Shown here: positions 36,784-47,671 of the stretch, piece after piece
How positions within the stretch are numbered: position 1 is the first letter of the stretch
Layout: each line of letters starts with the position of its first letter
DNA from: Girardinichthys multiradiatus
Lineage: Eukaryota > Chordata > Actinopteri > Cyprinodontiformes > Goodeidae
Length of the DNA: 64,000 nt
Assembly: GCF_021462225.1 (NCBI RefSeq)
Contig: NC_061804.1
Coordinates: 38,081,975-38,145,974 of the forward strand
Direction of reading: 5' to 3'
Notes under the pieces: model-generated
Databases searched by the model: none
Told to the model about the DNA's origin: nothing
What the model saw: the letters and a program-made list of their open reading frames with translations, nothing else
Position numbers and translations under genes: made by a program

Positions 36784-37788
36784 CATTGCCTTCCAAAAGT
36801 ATTTAGAACCTCTGAACATATTAGGATTTACCTAGCCCCTCAGCTGACTTATGATCTAGCCAGCCAGGCTGCCAGTGCCAACATCTGCAGGACGTGTTGT
36901 GGTGCTTGTAGGCACTGGGCAACATGCTGTGGTATTTTGGCTGCATACTTAAAGAGGGGTTTACAAACAAGAGTATTTAGAACCTCTGAACATTTTAGGA
37001 TTTACCTAGCCAACGCAAGTACATGCCTAATTTTGAAGTTGAGTAAATGGCATACTGTACAGTTTTCTTAATTTCCTACAATCAAAAATCTGAAAAGTGT
37101 GGCATGTATTTGTATTCAGCCCCATTTACTCTGATACTCCTGAACGAAATATAGTGAAGTTATTTATTAGTTATTTGCTTTAAGACGGTGTATAATTAGT
37201 ATTTAATATCAAGCCTTAAATGTTTGTTTGGGAACATTAGTGACCGAAGAGCAGCATGAAGACCAAGGAATACAACAGACAGGGCGTGGAGAAAGATTTG
37301 GAGAACTTTATAGCAAGGTTAGGTTGCAAAATGATATGCCAAATATTACCAGAAAGCCAGTTAAGAGGCCCATGGTACCTTTGGAGGAGCAGTAGCGATC
37401 CACAGCTCTGGTATGAAAATCTTTTGACAAGACAACTGTTAGTTGTGCACCCTACACATTTAGAGTAGGAAGAAGTTTAAAAAAAAGCCTTAAGTAGTCT
37501 GTTATGAACTTTACCATAGGACATGAATGGGCTACAACAGACATGTTGAAGGAATGTGCTCTGGTCAGGAGAGACCAGAACTGAACTTTCTGCAGATCTT
37601 TGTGTGGACAAATAGCAATGCTGCATCACTCTATAGACGCCATGTAAAACATGGGGGTGGCAGTATTATGTTGTGGGGGTGCGTTTGCTCTGCTGGGAAG
37701 CTTATCAGACTTGATGTAAAGATACATGCAGCTAAACTGGCAAAATGCAGAAAAGTATAAGGGATATGAATACTTTTACAAGATACTG
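36784..37788 (+). mobile_element. Tc1-like relic containing a filler duplication
   Basis: The left end is CATTGCCTTCCAAAAGTATT and the right end TATGAATACTTTTACAAGAT with ACTG before TA 37789-37790, inverted repeats of the CAGTGCCTTGCAAAAGTATT family. Inside, AGCATGAAGACCAAGGAATA marks the transposase start and CATGGGGGTGGCAGTATTAT the HGGGS region; much between is deleted and the C-terminal half is gone. At the left end about 40 bp (AGTATTTAGAACCTCTGAAC and onward) appear twice, at 36799 and 36973, separated by a foreign block. Confidence 0.8.
36836..36954 (+). repeat. 119 bp segment duplicated at 38761-38879
   Basis: Aligns end to end without gaps to 38761-38879, with five mismatches that I could count (about 96 percent identity). 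It sits inside the Tc1 relic between duplicated copies of the relic's left end, so this is the recipient site. Confidence 0.92.
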
Positions 37789-38014
37789 TATGTAAGAGCC
37801 ATTTTCCCCTCCCACTTCATCTCGTTTTACATTTTTTTTTTTTCTACAGCAGTAATCAAATGTACTCTTTGGAAGTGCTGGCCCCATCAAATAGACATAA
37901 TAGCTACCTTTTTAACGCTGCTCAGCACACTTTTTCTCCGAGGCGCTAAATTGAATCTGAACCAGCAAATCCTCCCTCTTACAGTTTTTTCTCTCTCCCT
38001 CACCTCCGTTGCAG

Positions 38015-38249
38015 GCTGACTTGACGGGGATCAAATGGAAGAAGTTTGTGTGGCAGGGGCCCACCTCTGCCCCCATCCTCTTCCCGGTGACGGAGGAGGA
38101 CCCCATCCTGTGCAGCTTCAGCCGTTGCCTTAAGGCTGATGTGCTGAGCGTGTGGCGGCGCAGCCAGCGGCAAGGCTGGAGAGAGCTTTGGCTCTTCTGG
38201 TGGGGGGACGACCCGAACTTCGCTAATCTGATCCATCATGAGCTCGCAG
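38015..38249 (+). CDS. med13: med13 coding exon 2 (residues 23-100)
   Basis: Encodes the core of the Med13 N-terminal domain: [20 protein letters not shown], a [10 protein letters not shown] stretch, [16 protein letters not shown], and [13 protein letters not shown] with LIHHELA. MED13 is the largest subunit of the CDK8 kinase module (with CDK8/19, cyclin C and MED12) and links it to core Mediator in the nucleus. The [18 protein letters not shown] stretch agrees with MED13 and differs from MED13L, which has a different loop there. The acceptor GTTGCAG and donor GTAAGG are canonical. The exon has 78 codons plus one base, so the next intron is phase 1. Confidence 0.97.
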
Positions 38250-38760
38250 GTAAGGGCCCTTTAGCATCCGCATGCAGTGTTGTTTATGTAGCTCTGTTGT
38301 TGGACCCTGTTTATGTTTTCTCTTTTATAGAGGTTACAGTGCAATGCCCAAGATGCCTGTAGCTTTTCTGTAATGGAGGTCAATGAAACTGGGCAGTTTG
38401 GGGGTAAAAAGAGGTCTTTAAGTGCAAATAATTTACTCTGCTGCTACAAGAAATGGAAAAAAAGATGTGAATATAAAATTCACTTTGTTACCTGTGAACC
38501 TTTCTTAGAATCACCCAAGGTTATACAGCTATAAAAGAATAATGGCTGTAAAAGATAAGGGAAAGTGCGGTGCTCAGTGCTTTTATAAAGGAAACACTTC
38601 AACATGATGTCAAGATTTGTTATCGATTGCACCGTAAAAAATGATTGGAGTGAGTGATTGCCAGGCCGGCACCAGAGGGATGCCCTGCTGTAAAGGAGAG
38701 CAACAAGGAAGTGTTGTTATGTGTGTAATCTAATACCTCCTTCATGCCCCTGCCTTTACC

Positions 38761-38879
38761 CCCCTCAGCTGACTGATGATCTAGCCAGCCAGGCTGCCAG
38801 TGCCAACATCTGCAGGACATGTTGTGGTCCTTGGAGACACTGGGCAACATGCTGTGGTATTTTGGCTGCATACTTAAAG
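38761..38879 (+). repeat. 119 bp segment, probable donor of the copy at 36836-36954
   Basis: This copy has no transposon around it and continues smoothly into flanking intron sequence. It is preceded by ACCCCCCTCAG, which resembles a splice acceptor, and is open in one frame (LTDDLASQAASANICRTCC), but no donor or known protein match is evident. Confidence 0.85.
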
Positions 38880-39552
38880 CAGTATCACAAATCTGTAGCA
38901 GCAGCTGCCCTGTGGCAGAAAACGCAGTGCTTTACATTTTAGTTTGAGGCAGAAACAGACGTAGAGTCACGTGTTGCTTCTCTCCAGAAGAGGCATAGGT
39001 GGGCAATCATTACTTGAGTGAGAAGTACAGTATGTGCGGGCAGCCATGCAGAAATGAGGCAGATGCATCTACTCTCTGCTCTCTTCTTTTTCCCTTTGTG
39101 TAGGAACAGCATGAGTTGTGGAAGATTGATCGGGAAAGTGCCATCTTCATGCACATTGCAATGTAGATGAAAGTCTGCTGTCTGAGCCACACACAGCCTG
39201 TCTGTGACCCTCATTCGTTATGAGACTTTGTGCCTGAAGTGGACTCGGAGTGGGAGCTGAAGGCTACGATGGGCAGCTCATTCAAGCCTAACGGGTGCTG
39301 GTAATAACCTGAAGCGGTTGGCTCAGGCCCTCTGATGGAGTGTGCTTCATTTCAAGCAGGAGGATGTGTTATAGAGCATCTTAATTTGTAGGTTGCTGGA
39401 GATGGGGCTATTTTTCCACGAGGACTGAAAGGGGGATGAGAAATATCTCAAGTGTTCTGTTGATAGAAAACAGCTGATTGACCATTGGGCATTATAACCC
39501 AGGCATTTTTGAGGAACTCTGGAATGCTTTGAATCTGTTCCTGTTGGGAATA

Positions 39553-41160
39553 CTGGTCCTTCTCAAAATATTAGCATATTGTGATAAAGTTAATTATTTT
39601 CCATAATGTCATGATGAAAATTTAACCTTTATATATTTTAGATTCATTGCACACTAACTGAAATATTTCAGGTCTTTTATTGTCTTAATACGGATGATTT
39701 TGGCATACAGCTCATGAAAACCCAAAATTCCTATCTCACAAAATTAGCATATCATTAAAGGGTCTCTAAGTGAGCTATGAACCTAATCATCTGAATCAAC
39801 GAGTTAACTCTAAACACCTGCAAAAGATTCCTGAGGCCTTTAAAACTCCCAGCCTGGTTCATCACTCAAAACCCCAATCATGGGTAAGACTGCCGACCTG
39901 ACTGCTGTCCAGAAGGCCACTATTGACACCCTCAAGCAAGAGGGTAAGACACAGAAAGAAATTTCTGGACAAATAGGCTGTTCTCAGAGTGCTGTATCAA
40001 GGCACCTCAGTGGGAAGTCTGTGGGAAGGAAAAAGTGTGGCAGAAAACGCTGCACAACGAGAAGAGGTGACCGGACCCTGAGGAAGATTGTGGAGAAGGG
40101 CCGATTCCAGACCTTGGGGGACCTGCGGAAGCAGTGGACTGAGTCTGGAGTAGAAACATCCAGAGCCACCGTGCACAGGTGTGTGCAGGAAATGGGCTAC
40201 AGGTGCCGCATTCCCCAGGTCAAGCCACTTGTGAACCAGAAACAGCGGCAGAAGCGCCTGACCTGGGCTACAGAGAAGCAGCACTGGACTGTTGCTCAGT
40301 GGTCCAAAGTACTTTTTCGGATGAAAGCAAATTCTGCATGTCATTCAGAAATCAAGGTGCCAGAGTCTGGAGGAAGACTGGGGAGAAGGAAATGCCAAAA
40401 TGCCAGAAGTCCAGTGTCAAGTACCCACAGTCAGTGATGGTCTGGGGTGCCGTGTCAGCTGCTGGTGTTGGTCCACTGTGTTTTATCAAGGGCAGGGTCA
40501 ATGCAGCTAGCTATCAGGAGATTTTGGAGCACTTCATGCTTCCATCTGCTGAAAAGCTTTATGGAGATGAAGATTTCATTTTTCAGCACGACCTGGCACC
40601 TGCTCACAGTGCCAAAACCACTGGTAAATGGTTTACTGACCATGGTATCACTGTGCTCAATTGGCCTGCCAACTCTCCTGACCTGAACCCCATAGAGAAT
40701 CTGTGGGATATTGTGAAGAGAACGTTGAGAGACTCAAGACCCAACACTCTGGATGAGCTAAAGGCCGCTATCGAAGCATCCTGGGCCTCCATAAGACCTC
40801 AGCAGTGCCACATGCTGATTGCCTCCATGCCACGCCGCATTGAAGCAGTCATTTCTGCCAAAGGATTCCCGACCAAGTATTGTGTGCATAACTGTACATG
40901 ATTATTTGAAGGTTGACGTTTTTTGTATTAAAAACACTTTTCTTTTATTGGTCGGATGAAATATGCTAATTTTGTGAGATAGGAATTTTGGGTTTTCATG
41001 AGCTGTATGCCAAAATAATCCGTATTAAGACAATAAAAGACCTGAAATATTTCAGTTAGTGTGCAATGAATCTAAAATATATGAATGTTAAATTTTCATC
41101 ATGACATTATGGAAAATAATGAACTTTATCACAATATGCTAATATTTTGAGAAGGACCTG
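39553..41160 (+). mobile_element. Tc1-like element, copy B (1608 bp, DD34E family)
   Basis: Flanked by TA at 39551-39552 and 41161-41162. About 200 bp inverted repeats as in the copies at 4277-5886 and 56760-58369; the first bases here are CTGGTCC, not CAGGTCC. It lies in med13 intron 2, in the sense orientation. Confidence 0.95.
39880..40901 (+). pseudogene. Tc1 transposase, copy B, frameshifted
   Basis: Starts at ATG 39880 (MGKTADLTAVQK) with intact DNA-binding region and GRKRCTTRRGDR linker. The T run before the first catalytic motif has five T (40314-40318) where the intact copy has six, so the frame leaves the family sequence at about residue 147 and stops at 40437. The rest of the nuclease, including FQHDLAPAH and PIENLWD, is readable in another frame. 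The normal TGA is also changed to TGT, which extends that frame by six codons to 40901. Not functional. Confidence 0.93.
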
Positions 41161-41425
41161 TAATCTTAACTTGTTATGGTCTTGGTCATAGGCCCCATGT
41201 CTTTTTACCGTCCCCTGCTTTTCATGTTTTCATATTTTGGTTAAAATCATTGCCACATTGGTGGGATATTCCTTTTGATTCTTGATATCTTCTTGATTAT
41301 GGACCAAATCTTTCGGATCCTTCTTGATCCTTGTTTTTCTCTTTCCCTTGTCTGACGCTGCAGTTGAAACACTAGTTCTGGACTGGGGCCGTGTTTTAAT
41401 TAATTTCTCATAAAACCATTTAAAC

Positions 41426-41518
41426 TGGAGATGCACTAACCAGAGCATTTGTGGCTGATTTCCACTCAGTGGTTTTGTAAAGCTCTAATCTGGTGATGCA
41501 GGTTTTTAGGCATCTCCA
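41426..41518. repeat. Short MITE-like inverted repeat element
   Basis: A 93 bp unit whose ends are exact inverted repeats TGGAGATGC and GCATCTCCA. The left part (GAGATGCACTAACCAG) resembles the AGAGATGCACC-type MITEs elsewhere in these introns. No clear target duplication. Confidence 0.5.
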
Positions 41519-42599
41519 ATTTATTTTAAAGAGCTCCAAATATATATTTTTTTACTTTCTGGATACAATTGAACTGCTTTAACATTTGAAAAACTTATAG
41601 TAAAATAAAACATGTATTTCTCAGAAATAGACCAGAGTTACAGAGCTGTCTCTCTCTTCTTCACCGAAAAACAGTAGAATCTTCCATGCTATGGAACATC
41701 TGTCCAAGCAAAGGCTTGGAGCATATTTCCTTAATTAATAGACGAAAAAACAAATACTGCTCACTGTCGTTTATTCTTGTTTTTGTGCCCCTTGGGTTAG
41801 GCCAATGTGCCGATATGACAATATGAGTCGAGATTAATAAACAAAACCTTGATGATGTTTTTTTGCTTTGGATTCATTGCAAACGTAGACCCCAGACTTT
41901 GAGTTGTCTGCCCAGATCCTGGGAAGCTTGGAGAATTTGAATCAGTTGCGTGGTGTTTTAGATTGTTGTTAATTGTTAAAGTTATTTAGGACATCCTCCA
42001 GTAACCTCTCTGCCCTTTAAAAGCACAACAGTGCAGTTATGTGTTCAGATTGCAGGCTGTAATTAGTCCCTGACAGGTAGAATGTTATACAGAAGAAAGA
42101 GGATAAAATACAGATAAAATGTTGAAAATATTACAGTACTTCTACTGTGAAAAAGGCTTAAAAAATTATGCTGATGATCGTAAATGTTCACACTGAAATT
42201 ATAGTCAAGTGACCATTTTGCCCCTACCTCAAAGATATGGTGCACCATATCCCAAAATATTCAATTATGTTTTTCAGCTAAATCCATTCAAGACTGAGAA
42301 CAGCTGCGCTGAGCTCTACAGTTGAAGTAAAAAATCCTGGATTTCCTGTTATTTGTTAGATTGTTAAAAAAATAATTAATTTATTGCTGCTATACATGAG
42401 CCTTAATGAGCTGTTCTGTCATAACTGCTCATTATTTATTTATATTGGGACCAGACCAGAGAGCAGTCAATGTTACACTGCTCTGCAGTTACACAGGTTT
42501 TCACAAACATTCTAGAACAAAGGCAAACAGAATTACAGAGTTGAAATTTTAAACAGTCTATTGCGTCATGTATTAGAGATTAGCGTGGTAGTGTTACTG

Positions 42600-42990
42600 T
42601 GGATTCCTTGTAGAGAAAGTAGACCTTCAAGTGAACTGTGAGATTTCCAAAAGGCACTCGACATCTCTAAATTCGGCATGTTCCCCAACATTCGGAAATA
42701 AACACGTTAAAAGGACAGAATAGAGCAACTTTGCTGTCATACATTCAGCTTCCTGTTATGAGCTAAAGTCTAACTCCCTGTTGTAGCAGATTGAATGAAC
42801 AACTGAAACACCTGTAGAAAATTTAAAAAGTTTATTTTCTTACCTTAGTGACAACTTATGCTCTCAGATGTGTTGTCAGTGGGACCTAGTAGTACCTGTC
42901 ATGATGTATTTACAGCAAGAGATAAAGCTTGGACTTTTGGTGTTCAACCGGCCAATCACCAATCAAAACTGGTAACGCTTGAAATTATTT
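42600..42990. repeat. Diverged interspersed repeat, copy 3
   Basis: TGAATGAACAACTGAAACAC and CTGTAGAAAATTTAAAAAGT align with the copy near 28430-28480, and the stretch GAGATTTCCAAAAGGCA matches upstream parts. The most degraded of the three copies. Confidence 0.35.
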
Positions 42991-45900
42991 TCTGGTCATC
43001 AAATCGGTGCGCAGGTCATCCCCAGTTGAAACAGTCTGTTGGCTTTGTTTGTATTTGGCAGGTTCTTTTTGAGGACACTGTGTGCTCACTTTCTGAAACA
43101 TCAGAATCTCTATCCAGATGATCACTCCTGGATATCAATGTTCCAAACAGAGAAGATGCTTCTCCCCTGTCTCAATGCTCTTTAATGCTGTGGACAAAGC
43201 ACTTTCAAAGGGCCTAGATTTCTGTTACATTTGACTATTGAACTTCCACTGAGCGGTGTTGCCAGATGGATGTTGATGGAGTAAATTTTTTGTGTCCTGA
43301 GCATACAGATGGGTGATGGCTGATTTAGTGAAAGGTTTTATTTAACTTTTTGCCCCAAAATGGAAGGATGGCATCTGTGTTTATGGACTGTCCTAGATGC
43401 TTTGCCCGAGGAAATACAGGCTGATAAATGACCCTTAAACCTTGTTAGGATGAGTCTGAATCATTCAGTCTGCTGAAATGTCACAACCGTAGACACCTCT
43501 CTACTGCCACACACATTTCCCTGCCTGGTTGATGACTTTTATTTCAACTTTCTTCTTAGCCTCACAGGAATTTCAGAGCTTTGTGTATTTTGCATCTTCT
43601 TTTTAGTGTTCGGGGCAGTGTTGGCGGTAAACATGAAAATCCACTGTTGTCCTTTTTATTTGGGAGGCTGAAATGGCTCTCGTCCATTCCCCGCCACCCT
43701 CATTAGATTAGCCGCCTGTGAAAGTCTTTTAATTTTGAGCAAGTGCCATTTGTGCGTACCAGTGTGTCAGTAATCCCCTTTCTCCAGGGAGACGAGGGGA
43801 AAAGGAGCAAGCTGCAGTGAAGGGTGGAAAACTTGAGGGATCTTTTAACGTCAGGCACTTAATTGCCATTGAAAGAACGCACGGGGAACTAACCACCAAG
43901 CTTCTTCCCTACACTGTTGGACGACCCACCCTGCTTGCTCTAACACTGAGAAAACCAATTCTAATCTTCCCCTGGCCATGCACAGGAATTATCCCCAACA
44001 AACGACTGCTGTTGCTGAATTAAACAACTTGCCTCCCCCATCTTACCAGTTCAGTTTAGGCATGTATTCTTATGCAAATGATCACTCCACTCCAATGTCT
44101 CCTGACCATAGACATCCAATATGAAAGTTAAATAGCTGCTATTCCCCCCCCTCATATAATACACAGATTCTTCCTAGTCTCTTTTTTTCCTTTAAGGCAT
44201 GGCAGTCAGGCTTGGATGTTTGTAGGGACCATGTTTTTTGGTACTGATTGATAGTCTGACCCACGTTTCTCACTTTGTCTTCACTAGTTTGCTGTCCCTG
44301 TTGCTTTGTAAGACTTACTTGCCTCCACACTGGAATCACTCATTGTGTTTCTGATAAGGTTTGAAGGCAAACACTATACAGTTTGTAACAAATTATTGGA
44401 AGTCAGGTGATGTTCTCATCTCCGCATTACGTCAAAGACACATGGATGCTTAAGTCTGGCTTTTTAATAATAAAGCTGAGAAATTATTGGACATGAAGGG
44501 GAAGGTCAAAAGGAACAGGGAGTCATCTGCTGCCTATAACATTTTATCACTACACCATCTCTACTCTGGCCACTGGAGTCCCCATATCTATTCATTACTG
44601 GGTGCTACAGCCAATCTCCTGGGATTGCCAAAGGGATGCCAAAGTGGGGGATGGGAGATGACTGCATTAACGTTGTCGGTCTCCTCCACCAGTTTGACGA
44701 ACATTGTTTGAGATCCATGCATTTATTGAAGGGAAGAAAAGCTAATAATAGCAGCACTGTGCTAACTTGGTTTGATATCATCTGGAATTGATTATCGTCT
44801 TTGCCAGTGGTCTCTCGATCATGGAGTCTTTGTGGCTTATAGCTAAGTTCACCAGTTCTTTTCCCCTGTTTTGTTTGTCATGACTTTCCTCTGTGCATTT
44901 GAATCAAGGGTAAAATAAAAGGGGCTCTGTCTTGCACCTCAGGGCAGAACATCTAGTTCCAAAGGGCATATTTCAGTAGTCTGTGCGGGGCATGTTAGCT
45001 GAAAGTTTCACTTTCTGCCAGGTTGGCCAGTTTTTTCTGTTCTTTGAAGATATTTCAAGAGAAACGTGTTGAACTGCTTTCATTGCAGCAGAAAAATATC
45101 TAAAGCTCTGTTTTGATAATGCAGATGTTTGCTGACAGCAAATATGGGAGCATATACTGACATACAACCAATTTGTTGGGATCTGTGGTAACAGTGTGGA
45201 AAATGCCTTATAAAAGTATTTTATGGCAGTAGTATAATCTCACATTGATAAAACAATCTTTATTTTTAGTTCAATTGGGAAACACATTTATTGCTGAACC
45301 TAACAATTACCCTTAAAATGCATGCATTATTTTCATTTACACTCAAGTTTTTAAGTTGATCATAGTTTCAAGTCTCCCTAGTAATAATCCAAGACTTTCT
45401 CCCTCCCCTGTGGTACATGCCGTAACACAGAGGCTCATTTATTTTGTCTTGCCACTAGTGGTGCACACTAAATCACAAATATATCATCAGCAATATTTAT
45501 ACTGCAAAAGACTGATTGGAATCCAATATTTGTTGGTACTTAAATCTAATAATCAGAAAGTCGCATTTTACATGCCATGACTACATTCAGCCTGTTTGGA
45601 TGGAGCAGATCTCCACACCTGACATAGGCGAGGATGTGGAAGATCACAGAAAGCAGCTGAAGCATCGCTACGACACAAGAGACAGAAAGAAGTGACAATT
45701 AGTCGTCACTGCATAATTGTTTTATTATTGTGAAGAGAATATCTTCTGTAGCCACCACTTGCTGGTATGTTTGTTTCTTCAGACTGTTGACATGAAAAGA
45801 GTTTGATGCGCCCAGATTTATTTAGTTGGTCTGATAAATCCTGTAGTCTGTGATCTTTCAGCAGGTCCAGTTGTTAGGTGTGATCCCTAGTCTTTCCATA

Positions 45901-46019
45901 ACAAAATAAAAACACCCAGCCAGTTAGTGTGAACATCTGGTCTTTTCACAAGCTGTCAGGACTGAGGAAGTCATGTTGTTTTTACCCCAGCCTAACAATG
46001 TTCAGAGTCCATTCCAACC

Positions 46020-46310
46020 AGTAGTTTGGGAGTCATGCCAATAGAAAAACCTTTTCTGTCCTACCATCACAAAACTGGAATGGAGTGTCCAGTCCTTAAT
46101 CCTTTTGAAAACCCGTGGAGTAAGCAGAAGAGAGATGACCAAAGACTGTGCAGAAAGGAATGGACAACTACTCTCTCTGTATCAAACAAACTTGTCAAAT
46201 GTTATAGAACAACTACCAAGTGATACCTTAAAGGCAAAGCGGGATTGTGCAAAGTATTGGCAGCAGGGGTACCTGTAACCATTGAAAACTGGTCTTAACA
46301 TTAGATTTTT
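46020..46310 (+). mobile_element. Possible Tc1-like relic
   Basis: A short frame reads VLNPFENPWSKQKRD, similar to the PDLNPIENLW-LKRD block around the catalytic Glu of Tc1 transposases, followed by a KEWTT-like stretch and AAGTATTGGCAGC as in a Tc1 end. No terminal repeat is resolved. Confidence 0.4.
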
Positions 46311-46352
46311 TCCCCATGTAATAAACATACTCAAGGATTGCATTTTCAGGAC

Positions 46353-46511
46353 ACGGTGCTGGTGGTGTAGGGGTTAAGCATGCGACCATGTGCAGAGGCT
46401 ATAGTCCTTGATGGGGCTGTCCTGGGTTCGGGTCCTGGACGTGGTGACCTTTGCCAAATGTCTCTCTTTGCCCTCTATCCTGTCTACCTACTATCGAAAA
46501 CATGAAAAATA
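46353..46511 (+). repeat. tRNA-derived SINE
   Basis: GGTGGTGTAGGGGTTAAGCA fits an A box and CCTGGGTTCGGGTCCTGGAC holds a B box-like GGTTCGGGTCC. The tail (AAATGTCTCTCTTTGCCCTC) matches the reverse copy at 54602-54791. It is a SINE and not a tRNA gene: the spacing and the long tail do not fit a cloverleaf. Confidence 0.75.
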
Positions 46512-47512
46512 CAGGCATTTTTCACCGTCTTTACCAGGGATGCCAACACATGTGTTTACCTCTGTAATAGTTCACCTCATAAATGCGCAATAAGGACTAC
46601 ATTTGTGTAAGGAATACTTGGGGTAAACATGACAAGGAAACTTCTTAGGGACAAACATCCTGGCAAACCTCGCTGCTAATTTTTATGAGCTTCTGTTCTT
46701 GCATGCTCAGCAGTCCTGTAGCTAAACCAGCAGATGTGTTTCCATGTGTCCCATTATTTGCTGAACATGTTAAAAAGAAACTGTTCCCACACTGACAGCT
46801 GTAGTTGTAGGACGTGAAATCAATTAAAATCTGTAAAACGTGTTTGAGTGGTGGTCTCAGTCAGTGCGATATAAACTGTGTGATAAACGTAAAGTGCAAT
46901 TGGTTGGTAAACGCCTGACTCAGCGCCTGCTATCCCTTTGTGCAGATTGTACCGACATATGTGCTCTCTCCGAGCCCTGGCAGAAGTGATGACACACGAC
47001 AACTGTGATACAGATTCAGTCCTGCGATGATGTAATACGCGATGTAAGCACTTTAGTCCAGCGAACGCCCCAGGCAAGGATTCAGAAAGGAGAAATGCCA
47101 CTCACTCTTTGGAATTTCCAAGTGTTATTGAGTTGGACAAGCTGTGAAAGTGAGGCAGAAATTTTAAATTCTCCACACATTGCTCAGCCGTCTCCATGAA
47201 CAAAGTATGGCCAGAAGCATTAAATAGAGATTTGTTTGTCCCTTCCACAGGGCTCGCGAGGCTGAGGATGTGCATCAAAGACAATTAGATACACTTGGTT
47301 AACCTTAGCTCTGGAGTTTTGCTGCTTCTTTTTTTTCTCCCCGCTCCTTTCAAAGATCTTCTAAACTCCAGTGTGTAAAGGCAGAGATTGATGAGCTGAT
47401 AAACCTAGACCAGCTCCTGGGAGGAAAAAGTGGCCGATGGCTTTTGTGCTTGGGGATCAATTTTTCAGGGCTAATCTCCAGCCTGTGAAACCACCCTCAG
47501 CTTTCCTCTTTA

Positions 47513-47671
47513 CCTCTCGCTCCATCTCCTTCTCCCTCTCCCAGTCTCTCTCTCTCTCTCTGATGGATCTCCTTTGGCTGGCACAGCGCAGAGACTCGAC
47601 CATGCGTACAGCCCTAGCCCACGGGTGTAGTCTGCCTCTCCTACTCTCTCTCTCTCTCTCTCTCTCTCTCC
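47513..47671. repeat. CT-rich microsatellite tracts
   Basis: Two (CT)n blocks, about 47513-47562 and 47641-47671, separated by ordinary sequence. Open frames over them read as Ser-Leu or Arg-Glu repeats and are artefacts. Confidence 0.85.

Larger units (their letters stand above)
24225..38014 (+). other. med13: med13 intron 1 (about 13.8 kb)
   Basis: Donor GTAAGA; acceptor TTGCAG after a long pyrimidine tract (CTCTCTCCCTCACCTCCG). It contains MITE-like copies, Tc1 elements (28622-29891, the truncated copy near 34.2-35.1 kb, and the relic 36784-37788) and a SINE. The stretches 24225-25427, 25800-27640, 29892-33849 and 35850-36783 hold nothing I recognise apart from diverged repeat pieces. Confidence 0.9.

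Noticed and set aside
38721..38942. Alternative med13 exon at the 119 bp duplicated segment
   Set aside because: The frame does not match MED13, no donor follows, and it would not join exon 2 to exon 3 in phase in an obvious way; kept only as a duplication.
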